A DNA stretch of 64,000 nt from Neobacillus terrae (GTDB taxonomy: Bacteria > Bacillota > Bacilli > Bacillales > Cytobacillaceae): NCBI RefSeq assembly GCF_011393025.1, contig NZ_JAAOEO010000003.1, forward strand, positions 310,001-374,000, written 5' to 3'. Under the pieces are notes generated by a model, which worked only from the letters and a program-made list of their open reading frames with translations, ran no database searches and was not told the DNA's origin. The position numbers and the translations under genes were made by a program. Shown one piece after another: positions 45,230 to 51,953 of this stretch (positions are counted from its first letter, which is position 1; each line of letters begins with the position of its first letter).

Positions 45230-45258
45230 AATATACAATGTAAATATACTTATTTCAA
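45230..45258 (-). promoter_or_regulatory. Promoter of the riboswitch RNA
   Basis: TTGAAA (45253-45258) and TATATT (45230-45235) are separated by exactly 17 bp on the minus strand. The predicted start of transcription lies about 15 bases before the aptamer. Confidence 0.7.
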
Positions 45259-45362
45259 CAATTATCTTAATTATCTGTAAAATTTTTAGGTATTTTTACA
45301 TAATTCATATGAAATCTCTGTAGGTTATAAGTCTGAACTGACTTGTTCTAGAACAAGAATCA

Positions 45363-45392
45363 ACAAAAAGAGTATCCTTCCGAATAGGATAC
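45363..45392 (-). terminator. Orphan minus-strand terminator
   Basis: GTATCCT / AGGATAC, 7 bp perfect with a 7-nt loop, is followed on the minus strand by CTCTTTTTG. No intact gene lies upstream of it, only the decayed coding stretch at 45416-45730. Confidence 0.75.
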
Positions 45393-45415
45393 CCTTTAGT
45401 AAAACTTCTCGTTAT

Positions 45416-45730
45416 TTAGGCTTTAAAAAAGCTTTCAATATACTTTGCTCTGCCCGAACGTGATGAATGGTCCATAAAAAATATGAATTCTTGATAGAGA
45501 CGAGTATTGTATAGTACTTGTTTCTTTTAAGCCTGTTTTTAAACAGTTCTTTCCAAACTGACTTCCTTTTTATCTGGATCATAGCTTAAAAGAGCTTTGT
45601 TCCGATTAGACTTTAAAAATTGGGCTGATGGCAAAGTCATGGCCTGCACCTGCAGTTAGAAATAATTGGCTGAAACCTCTTCGCTTCATCTCTCATTCCC
45701 ATCCATAAAGGAAGGCCTTTAAAGTTGATA
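45416..45730 (-). pseudogene. Decayed coding remnant, possibly an M20-type hydrolase C-terminus
   Basis: One minus-strand frame reads MTLPSAQFLKSNRNKALLSY ... SLERTV, then two in-frame stops, then QVLYNTRLYQEFIFF ... KYIESFFKA and TAA at 45416-45418. Upstream, a neighbouring frame gives LPLWMGMRDEAKRFQPIIS and another LTAGAGHD, reminiscent of the zinc-site GAGHDA of M20 amidohydrolases. The terminator at 45363-45392 fits a former gene end. The identification is weak; that this is decayed coding DNA is more likely than not. Confidence 0.4.
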
Positions 45731-45752
45731 TTAAATATCCTGATTGTATAAT
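45725..45752 (+). promoter_or_regulatory. Promoter of the Gfo/Idh oxidoreductase gene
   Basis: TTGATA (45725-45730), 16 bp, TATAAT (45747-45752) lies about 40 bp before the start codon. Confidence 0.7.
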
Positions 45753-45791
45753 TTACAGTACGTATACCAATGATTGCATGGGGTGATTGAT

Positions 45792-46700
45792 TTGAAAATC
45801 GGAATCATAGGATTGGGCGATATCGCTAAAAAGGCCTATTTACCTGTACTATCTGAAAAAGAAGGTATAGAGCTTGTGCTTTGTACAAGAAATGAGGATA
45901 CTCTGAACAGATTGGCCGAGAAATATAGAATTCAGGAAAAGGTCCAGACGGTTGATGAACTGTTAACAAAGGACATTGATGCAGCTTTTGTGAGTTCTGC
46001 AACAGAGGCGCATTTTAAAATGGCTGAAAAGTTAATTGAAAATGGCATAAACGTTTACATAGACAAACCGGTATCAGTGAGTTTCCAGGAAACTGAAAGA
46101 ATTGTTCAGCTTGCAAAAGACAAAGGTGTAATAGCAATGGTAGGCTTCAACAGAAGATTTATACCAAGAGTGAAAGAACTGAAGGAACATGGTAAAGCCA
46201 GCCTGATTATCATGCAAAAAAACCGATTCGCAGCTCCTGACTATGTAAGAAGATTTGTTGTAGAGGACTTCATTCATGTAGTCGATACTCTTCGATTCCT
46301 GATGGATACAGAGGTCAAGGATTTAAAAGTAGAGTACCTTAGGAAAGGTGAAATGCTTGATAATCTGGTTATCCAGCTTATTGGTGATGGCTGTATCGCT
46401 ATAGGAGTAATGAACAGAAACGGCGGTGTTACCGAGGAAATCATTGAATACATGGCTGGACATGACAAATATGTTGTTAATAGTCTGGTTGAAACCACTC
46501 ATTATCATAATAAAGAAATAAGTTTTACTAAATTTGGTGACTGGGAGCCGACACTTTATAAACGCGGCTTCTACCAAATCACTGACCATTTTATTGATTG
46601 TGTACAAAATAACAAGACCCCTAATCCATCAATTGATGATTCTTATATCACTCATGAAATTTGTGAAAGAATCGTTAAATCCATAGATCCCGAAGCATAA
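45792..46700 (+). CDS. Gfo/Idh/MocA-family oxidoreductase
   Basis: A 302-residue NAD(P)-dependent sugar- or inositol-type dehydrogenase. The Rossmann motif IGIIGLGDIAKKAYL is at the N-terminus, and the catalytic-region Lys lies in INVYIDKPVSV (the EKP-type motif, here DKP). I start at TTG 45792, preceded by GGGGTGA. The TTG at 45774 lacks an RBS, and the true start places the Rossmann strand at residue 2. It stands alone between its promoter and a terminator. The substrate is unknown. Confidence 0.87.
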   Translation: MKIGIIGLGDIAKKAYLPVLSEKEGIELVLCTRNEDTLNRLAEKYRIQEKVQTVDELLTKDIDAAFVSSATEAHFKMAEKLIENGINVYIDKPVSVSFQETERIVQLAKDKGVIAMVGFNRRFIPRVKELKEHGKASLIIMQKNRFAAPDYVRRFVVEDFIHVVDTLRFLMDTEVKDLKVEYLRKGEMLDNLVIQLIGDGCIAIGVMNRNGGVTEEIIEYMAGHDKYVVNSLVETTHYHNKEISFTKFGDWEPTLYKRGFYQITDHFIDCVQNNKTPNPSIDDSYITHEICERIVKSIDPEA

Positions 46701-46707
46701 TAAAATA

Positions 46708-46740
46708 AGAAGCCAGTGATAACCCTGGCTTCTTTTTATT
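46708..46740. terminator. Bidirectional terminator between the oxidoreductase and parR-like genes
   Basis: AGAAGCCAG / CTGGCTTCT, 9 bp perfect with an 8-nt loop, is followed by TTTTTATTTATT on the plus strand. It overlaps the 3' end of the convergent parR-like gene. Confidence 0.85.
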
Positions 46741-47341
46741 TATTCATTTTAGAAAGAAAATCCCCTAAAAGACTGTCCAGGTCATTTTCCTCCTCTTCAT
46801 TTTCTTCTTCCACCATTTCTGGTTCGTTTTGTTTTGCTTTTTCCCAATCAAATGAATCCAAATCATCGTCAAAGTCATTTAAATCATGCGATGGGGTAGT
46901 TTCTTCTACCGAAATAACCTGACCTGTATTGTTTGACTGGATAACAGGAATCTCTTCGTTTGGTATTTCTTCTTGCAGGTACAAGGCCTCGTCTATATCC
47001 AAAGAGCTGCTATTTAATGAGGCTAGTAATGAAGTAGCCCGAACCGGGTCCGTTAATAGCTGATAAATAATACTCCCAAGCAAGGCTTCAGAATGCTCAT
47101 GCTTTAACCAATCCCGCTGTGACTTGCTTAATTTATGGGGCAAGGGAATCGTAATGGTTTCCCGTTCCCTTTTAGAAGAATGGCCAACTCCCTGCATCAC
47201 AAACTCAGCAATTTTACTGGAAAAGTTCCTTCTTTCTATTTCCTTTAGCTTTTGCAAATGCTTTAATAAATGATCAGGCGTATCAGAAGGAACCCGAAAT
47301 GAAATGGCTTGGCCCCTCTCAATTGAGGCAGACTTTTTCAT
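46736..47341 (-). CDS. ParR-like DNA-binding adaptor of a type II partition system
   Basis: A 201-residue protein. Residues about 10-52 (ISFRVPSDTPDHLLKHLQKL, then RRNFSSKIAEFVMQGV) have a ribbon-helix-helix-like pattern. The last 60 residues are strongly acidic and end in an amphipathic DLDSLLGDFLSKMNK. ParR proteins have just this layout: an N-terminal RHH that binds the centromere and a C-terminal tail that caps the ParM filament. It lies 14 bp after the parM-like gene with AAGGTGA as RBS. Assignment rests on context and layout, not on close sequence likeness. Confidence 0.7.
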   Translation of the reverse strand: MKKSASIERGQAISFRVPSDTPDHLLKHLQKLKEIERRNFSSKIAEFVMQGVGHSSKRERETITIPLPHKLSKSQRDWLKHEHSEALLGSIIYQLLTDPVRATSLLASLNSSSLDIDEALYLQEEIPNEEIPVIQSNNTGQVISVEETTPSHDLNDFDDDLDSFDWEKAKQNEPEMVEEENEEEENDLDSLLGDFLSKMNK

Positions 47342-47355
47342 ATAATCACCTTATA

Positions 47356-48528
47356 TTAATTCTTTACTGGTTCTTTGACTGCCTTTGGCTTTTCTGTTTT
47401 CCTGACAAAGTCAGTGATAAGCTTATAATAAGCGTTAGCCATCATCCAAATACTCTCTTTTTCATCTTCAAAGAATTCGATATTATAGCCATCTAAATTA
47501 TTGTTTAATGTTTTAAGATATTCCTTTAGAACATTCGCCCCGCCGCCAACAAAGTAGCAGATTTCGGTTTGAGAATTTTTCTGCCAAACATTGCGTAATA
47601 AACGATATTCTTTTTTAGCAAGTTCAAGCAAAATACGATCTGTAATATCATGAACGCTTGTCCTGCTGCCTTTAACCATAATATGATTGCGGTCATTCTT
47701 ACGTGTTATAATTTCAACCACATCACGGCGGCTGTCTAATTCAACCCCATGTTTTGTTCTGATTTCTTCTCTAATAGCCTCTAACGATTCAGAAACTCCG
47801 AGATTAAATCCTTGTGCCTTATCATCATCCACATTTCTGTTTTTAATAACTGCTATATCAGTTGATAATCCGCCAATATCCTGGATTAAAATTCTTTTAT
47901 CAATTAAATCCTTATTTATAATCTTCAGTTGATTATCCATCACAAGATTTATATACGCAGCAAATCCTTCAGGATATATCTTTACTTCATTGAATTTAAT
48001 ATTTACTTTTAATCCCTGATATTTTGGAGTTACAAGGAATTCTACCTGATGTACAGAACCAACTAATTTAGAGCGATATCCTGCATCCTTGCCTTCTTTT
48101 ACTTCTCGAAGCGGAAGACCTGTTCCAAGAGTATAGTTTGCATCAATGACATTTTTTGCACGCGGAAAAATTTCAGCGGTTTCCTCTTTGACTGCGTCTA
48201 ATGCCAATGTCGCAAAAAGCATAACCAATGTCTGATCCTCTTCTGATTTCGCACTGCCTGGATCTAATTCTGTAGCATTGCTGCTTTTGGTTGCCAAATT
48301 ACCCACACGATAAATCGCATTATTCTCTTTCAAGGCAGGGGAGTGAACCTTGATATGAATTCCATCCAGCGGATTCTTACTATCTAATTCTTCTATTCCA
48401 ATAACCGGTCGGTCTTCTGTATCTCTCGCAACAATGTTAGGAATGTTTAATTCGTACTCTAATTCTCCAAATAAAGCTTTAATTGAGTCGTTTCCGACAT
48501 CTACTGCAGCAATTCTAGTATTTGACAT
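47356..48528 (-). CDS. parM: ParM/StbA-like actin-family ATPase
   Basis: A 390-residue protein of the actin-like ATPase superfamily, ParM/StbA branch. Phosphate-1 motif is AAVDVGNDSIKAL (7-19), phosphate-2 is IQDIGGLSTDIAV (215-227), and the adenosine motif is YFVGGGANVLKEY (325-337). ParM filaments push plasmid copies apart through ParR bound at parC. The gene precedes a ParR-like gene and follows an array of short repeats, completing the usual parC-parM-parR order. MreB and FtsA are excluded by sequence. AAGGAAGG precedes the ATG. The surroundings look chromosomal, so its job here is unclear. Confidence 0.88.
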   Translation of the reverse strand: MSNTRIAAVDVGNDSIKALFGELEYELNIPNIVARDTEDRPVIGIEELDSKNPLDGIHIKVHSPALKENNAIYRVGNLATKSSNATELDPGSAKSEEDQTLVMLFATLALDAVKEETAEIFPRAKNVIDANYTLGTGLPLREVKEGKDAGYRSKLVGSVHQVEFLVTPKYQGLKVNIKFNEVKIYPEGFAAYINLVMDNQLKIINKDLIDKRILIQDIGGLSTDIAVIKNRNVDDDKAQGFNLGVSESLEAIREEIRTKHGVELDSRRDVVEIITRKNDRNHIMVKGSRTSVHDITDRILLELAKKEYRLLRNVWQKNSQTEICYFVGGGANVLKEYLKTLNNNLDGYNIEFFEDEKESIWMMANAYYKLITDFVRKTEKPKAVKEPVKN

Positions 48529-48654
48529 AAAAATACATCCTTCCTTTTCAATTAATAGATTTATGTTTATTGGCGGTTATGTATATGTGTTCTTCTTTAA
48601 TGTTATAGGAGATTACTAGTTACTTCAATAAACTTATGTGAAAAGAAATGAAAA

Positions 48655-48831
48655 TGTAAACCTGTAAACACCTTGTAAACTAAAAGTTGCTGTGGTATAC
48701 AACTTTGTAAACTTCGAATACACATCCGTATACATATCGTATCCACAGCATGTTTACGCATTTGTCTACACGTAAACATAATTGTATACATTAAGTTTAC
48801 ATTTTGTAAACGTGTATACAATTATGTAAAC
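48655..48831. repeat. parC-like iteron array (GTAAAC/GTATAC repeats)
   Basis: In 177 bp there are twelve GTWWAC hexamers. TGTAAAC occurs at 48655, 48663, 48674, 48706, 48805 and 48825; CGTAAAC at 48771; GTTTAC at 48752 and 48795. GTATAC occurs at 48728, 48784 and 48814, with a further GTATAC at 48695. The array begins about 125 bp upstream of parM, the expected place for a type II centromere that also serves as the operator of the par operon. Between the array and parM a weak promoter (TATTGA-N17-TATAAC) can be drawn. From 48832 to 48980 I see nothing further. Confidence 0.75.
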
Positions 48832-48980
48832 AAGGGTTTTTTTCTTTTTTCACCGATAGAGCATTGTTGGAATTTGGAGGGTTGCTACTTCCTTTACTTT
48901 TTCTTACAAATTAAAAAATGTTAAAAATTAGTTTTGAAGTATACTATCGAACCTAATAGAAAGATACCAAATCCAATTAA

Positions 48981-49008
48981 TAAAAAAGACTTTACCAAAA
49001 GGTAAGTC
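48981..49008 (-). terminator. Second terminator downstream of the arsR-like gene
   Basis: GACTTACC / GGTAAAGTC (one bulge, loop TTTT) is followed on the minus strand by TTTTTTATT. It insulates the parC-like array from arsR transcription. Confidence 0.7.
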
Positions 49009-49040
49009 ACTAAGTAGAAGGTCCAGGTCTCATAGGAAAA

Positions 49041-49081
49041 ATTTAAAAAAAGAGAGTGAATTAAAAAATACACTCACTCTC
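49041..49081 (-). terminator. arsR-like gene terminator
   Basis: GAGAGTGA / TCACTCTC (49052-49059 and 49074-49081) overlaps the stop codon and is followed on the minus strand by TTTTTTTAAAT. Confidence 0.8.
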
Positions 49082-49366
49082 CACGATATCTATCAGCTGC
49101 TTCAATTGCTCTACACTTTGGTTTAAAGAAAGCGAATAATACCGCTGTGTCCCTTTTTGTTCGATTTGTAGGAGTTGGATTTCCCGCATTATTTTTAAAT
49201 GATGAGAGATTGCCGGACGGGACAGGTTAGATTGCTCAGCAATTTCATTTACGCTTAATGGCTCTTGTTCTGCCAATAAAAGAATAATGTCCTGCCTAGC
49301 AGGGTCACTTAAAGCGTTAAATAACGGAATACACGCTCTGAATACATCAATTGCTTTTTGTTCCAT
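49061..49366 (-). CDS. ArsR-family transcriptional regulator
   Basis: A 101-residue winged-helix repressor (LFNALSDPARQDIILLLAEQ, then LSVNEIAEQSNLSRPAISHH). The ArsR metal motif CVC is absent (SRPAISHHLK only), so metal sensing in the classical site is unlikely. It lies 29 bp downstream of an SDR gene in the same operon. A perfect 13-bp inverted repeat before that SDR gene is the probable autoregulatory operator. Confidence 0.9.
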   Translation of the reverse strand: MEQKAIDVFRACIPLFNALSDPARQDIILLLAEQEPLSVNEIAEQSNLSRPAISHHLKIMREIQLLQIEQKGTQRYYSLSLNQSVEQLKQLIDIVESECIF

Positions 49367-49395
49367 AATTCATTTATCCCCTTTTGTTCAAAATA

Positions 49396-50160
49396 TTATT
49401 TTTCCCCTGCAACATACTTAGCAAGTTTAGCGGACAAATTTCTTGGTAAAAACTTTGCTCCAAGAGCACCTGCCTTATTTAATCCTCCTGTTACAATCAC
49501 ACGTTTTCCGCTCATCATAGCCTCATAACCTTTTTTAGCTACTTTATCCGATTCCATCGCCTTGCTGAACATTTTCGTCCCCTCAACATTGGCAACAGAA
49601 CCAAAATTAGTTTTTGTTGCACCCGGGCATAGGGTTGTAACAGTGACCTTGCTGTCATTCAGCTCTTCAACAAGTGCTTCTGAAAGGGAAAGGACAAAAG
49701 CCTTTGTAGCATAGTATACTGCCATTAAAGGGCCTGGCTGGAATGCCGCAGTACTTGCTACATTTAGTATTTTCCCGCTGTTCCTTTCCTTCATCTTCGG
49801 AAGAATATAATAGGTTAATTCTGTTAATGAGGTAATATTAAGTTGAATCATCTCTAATTGTTTATAGATGTCTAGTTCATCGAACTTACCCAATAATCCG
49901 AACCCCGCATTATTAACTAAAACATCTATATCCAGACCCTTTTCTTCAATCTCTCGAAATACCTCATTAGCTGCTCTTGGCACGCTTAAATCTTTAGCAA
50001 TGACGGTTACCTCTAAATTTGTGAAAGTCTGCTTGATTTCCTCTAATTTGTTTTCGTTTCTCGCAACCAAAACAAGGTTGTAACCATCATTAGCGAATAG
50101 CTTTACAAACTCATATCCTAAACCGCTTGTAGCTCCTGTTATTAATGCTGTCTTTTTCAT
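49396..50160 (-). CDS. Short-chain dehydrogenase (YqjQ/DltE-like)
   Basis: A 254-residue SDR with cofactor motif TGATSGLG, NNAG in the middle, catalytic Ser in NVASTAAF and YYATK. The C-terminal extension (RNLSAKLAKYVAGEK) is as in the YqjQ/DltE group of SDRs. The substrate is unknown. It is the first gene of an operon with arsR and follows the palindrome at 50193-50220. Confidence 0.88.
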   Translation of the reverse strand: MKKTALITGATSGLGYEFVKLFANDGYNLVLVARNENKLEEIKQTFTNLEVTVIAKDLSVPRAANEVFREIEEKGLDIDVLVNNAGFGLLGKFDELDIYKQLEMIQLNITSLTELTYYILPKMKERNSGKILNVASTAAFQPGPLMAVYYATKAFVLSLSEALVEELNDSKVTVTTLCPGATKTNFGSVANVEGTKMFSKAMESDKVAKKGYEAMMSGKRVIVTGGLNKAGALGAKFLPRNLSAKLAKYVAGEK

Positions 50161-50192
50161 ACTATATCCTCCAATTATATGATAATTAATGT

Positions 50193-50220
50193 TTATATGT
50201 TTAAATGTTTAAACATATAA
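50193..50220. promoter_or_regulatory. Palindromic operator of the SDR-arsR operon
   Basis: TTATATGTTTAAA-TG-TTTAAACATATAA is a perfect 13-bp inverted repeat with a 2-bp centre, 32-60 bp upstream of the SDR start codon. The ArsR-type protein encoded in the same operon is the likely ligand. Confidence 0.75.
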
Positions 50221-50416
50221 TAATTAAAGTCTCCCTTAAAGTCAATTAGAATTTTCCTGGCACATTATTTTAGGGCTCCTATTTTGGGGGAAAAGCTTAA
50301 TACAAAATGACATTTTCATTTGAATAGGGTATGCGGAAGTTAGCCACGACTTGGCTATGTGGAAGTATGCTTTGAAAAAGAGGCATTAATAAGAAACGGA
50401 TTACTTATGTTTAAGA
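50221..50416. other. Intergenic region, nothing certain
   Basis: This is most of the 388-bp gap between the SDR-arsR operon and the MDR gene. A short frame at about 50329-50390 (GYAEVSHDLAMWKYALKKRH then stop) looks protein-like but has no start or RBS. I make no call. Confidence 0.3.
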
Positions 50417-50443
50417 AGAAAGACCAGGCTTACTGGTCTTTCT
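50417..50443. terminator. Terminator of the MDR gene
   Basis: AGAAAGACCAG / CTGGTCTTTCT, 11 bp perfect with a 5-nt loop; on the minus strand CTTCTTAAAC follows. Confidence 0.8.
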
Positions 50444-50548
50444 TACTTAAACTTATATAGAAAAGTCCACTGAACAAAAAAATAAATTGCCCATTAAAGT
50501 ATTAAAAAAACTCTCTTAAAAATAAGTTCTAAGTACTTGTGCCAGACT

Positions 50549-51529
50549 TTATTTTATCTTGGCCACAATTTTACCTTTTACATGGCGCTCAGAGAGGCGA
50601 GTTAATGCTTCTGGAACTTCATTTAGTGTAATGGTCTCTTTTAGCATGGAAGAGAGTTTGCCCTCAGACATAAGTGTTAGCATTTGATCTCCTATTAATG
50701 CGAGATCCTTTTGTGCTTTTACATCTCCAGACTGGTGTGCTGCCCCAAGAGCAATTTCATGGTAAGATACTGATTTTGTAAAAGGCTTTACTTTTGTAAA
50801 ATCAGGTGCACCCGAAATAAAAACAATGTGACCCATAAAAGCTAACATGTCTAAAGATTCTGTTGCACTTTCTCTGCTCACCGCATCAACCACTGCATTT
50901 ACACCGCGCCCATTAGTAATATCCATAACTCTTGATGTAACGTCCTCCTCATGGTAATCAATCACATAATCTGCACCAAGAGATTTTACATACTCATGAT
51001 TATGGCGAGATGCTGTAGAGATGACAGTTTTACCCGCAAGTTTCGCTAATTGAACGCCAAATCCTCCAACACCACCAGCTCCGCCGTGAATTAATATTGT
51101 TTCAATTTGTTCAAACGGCAGCTTACAGAATAAGGACTGGTAAGCGGTATACCCTGCTGTAGGAATAGCAGCCGCATCGTCAAACGAAACATTTTCCGGA
51201 ATACGTGAAACTGTATGTGCAGTAGTCAAGGTATATTCAGCAAAACCGCCTTTTTTAGTAAGATCTCCGTGATACACCACTCTGTCTCCCTTTTTCCATT
51301 GCGTAACGCCTTCACCTGTTTCTGCAACAGTTCCAGCAACGTCTAAGCCGATAATATGCGGATAGGACCAATTTGGATTTCCACCAGTTGCCGTTTTATA
51401 ATCTACAGGATTTAGACCCACAGCATGAACCTCAACTAATATCTCCCCATTTTCAGGGCTGGGTGTTTGTATATCTTCAACCTTCATTTCTTTCCATTGA
51501 CCTTTATCATGCAATAACAATGCTTTCAT
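50549..51529 (-). CDS. Quinone oxidoreductase-like MDR-family dehydrogenase
   Basis: A 326-residue medium-chain reductase. The GroES-like domain has VGLNPVDYKTATGG and IIGLDVAGTV. The Rossmann domain has HGGAGGVGGFGVQLAKLAG. Structural and catalytic zinc cysteines are absent, as in NADPH:quinone reductases (QOR type). It probably reduces quinones or other electrophiles. It is followed by its own terminator and has no operon partner except perhaps the truncated tetR fragment upstream. Confidence 0.88.
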   Translation of the reverse strand: MKALLLHDKGQWKEMKVEDIQTPSPENGEILVEVHAVGLNPVDYKTATGGNPNWSYPHIIGLDVAGTVAETGEGVTQWKKGDRVVYHGDLTKKGGFAEYTLTTAHTVSRIPENVSFDDAAAIPTAGYTAYQSLFCKLPFEQIETILIHGGAGGVGGFGVQLAKLAGKTVISTASRHNHEYVKSLGADYVIDYHEEDVTSRVMDITNGRGVNAVVDAVSRESATESLDMLAFMGHIVFISGAPDFTKVKPFTKSVSYHEIALGAAHQSGDVKAQKDLALIGDQMLTLMSEGKLSSMLKETITLNEVPEALTRLSERHVKGKIVAKIK

Positions 51530-51570
51530 TTTTTCATCTCCTATGAGGCTGCTTTAGTTATAAGGATCAA

Positions 51571-51602
51571 AAGCCGGTCTTCTTGTTAGGAAGAACGGCT
51601 TT
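51571..51602 (-). terminator. Terminator after the tetR remnant
   Basis: AAGCCGTTCTTCCT pairs with AAGAAGACCGGCTT with minor mismatch; CTTTTGATCC follows on the minus strand. Confidence 0.7.
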
Positions 51603-51606
51603 AATG

Positions 51607-51906
51607 TTATTTATCCAAGATTCCTGAAAGAATTAAGTTCCAGACAATATCAAATTCCTGATTAATGGAGGGCGATGACCATTCTATTGCATGAGCTGGA
51701 TGATGGAATCGAGCCGTTGCCATAAAAATCCCATTTGCAGTCGCTGCGGCATCTGTCATATTAAATTCTTGATTTGTTATTCCCTCTTCAATAATCGGTA
51801 TTATTCGTCCGATTAATTCACTAATATGGGCATTTATTACATCTACAGATTCTTCAGAGAGTGTTGTATACATCGTAAATAACTCAGGGTCTTTTTTAAT
51901 ATTCAT
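51607..51906 (-). pseudogene. TetR-family regulator remnant lacking the DNA-binding domain
   Basis: The 99 codons encode only a TetR-type C-terminal ligand/dimerisation domain (DPELFTMYTTLSEESVDVIN ... FMATARFHHPAHAIEW). The preceding bases give a stop in frame and no N-terminal helix-turn-helix, and there is no RBS before the ATG. Full-length relatives are about 190 residues, so roughly the first half is missing. It probably once regulated the adjacent MDR gene. A small dominant protein made from it cannot be excluded. Confidence 0.75.
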
Positions 51907-51953
51907 TTTTCTGCACTAGCTCATTTTGTTAATTTAGGGATCAGAAACTCTTT

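Noticed and set aside
44964-45230. Open frames on either strand across the riboswitch
   Set aside because: They overlap the aptamer and terminator and have no RBS; the RNA structure explains the sequence.
48655-48831. Possible chromosomal or plasmid replication origin
   Set aside because: Only one near-match to a DnaA box (GTATCCACA at about 48738) occurs, no dnaA/repA-like gene adjoins, and the GTAAAC/GTATAC array stands before parM as a parC site would.
50329-50390. Short frame ending GYAEVSHDLAMWKYALKKRH
   Set aside because: It looks protein-like, but it is preceded by a stop, has no start codon with RBS, and I cannot link it to any family.
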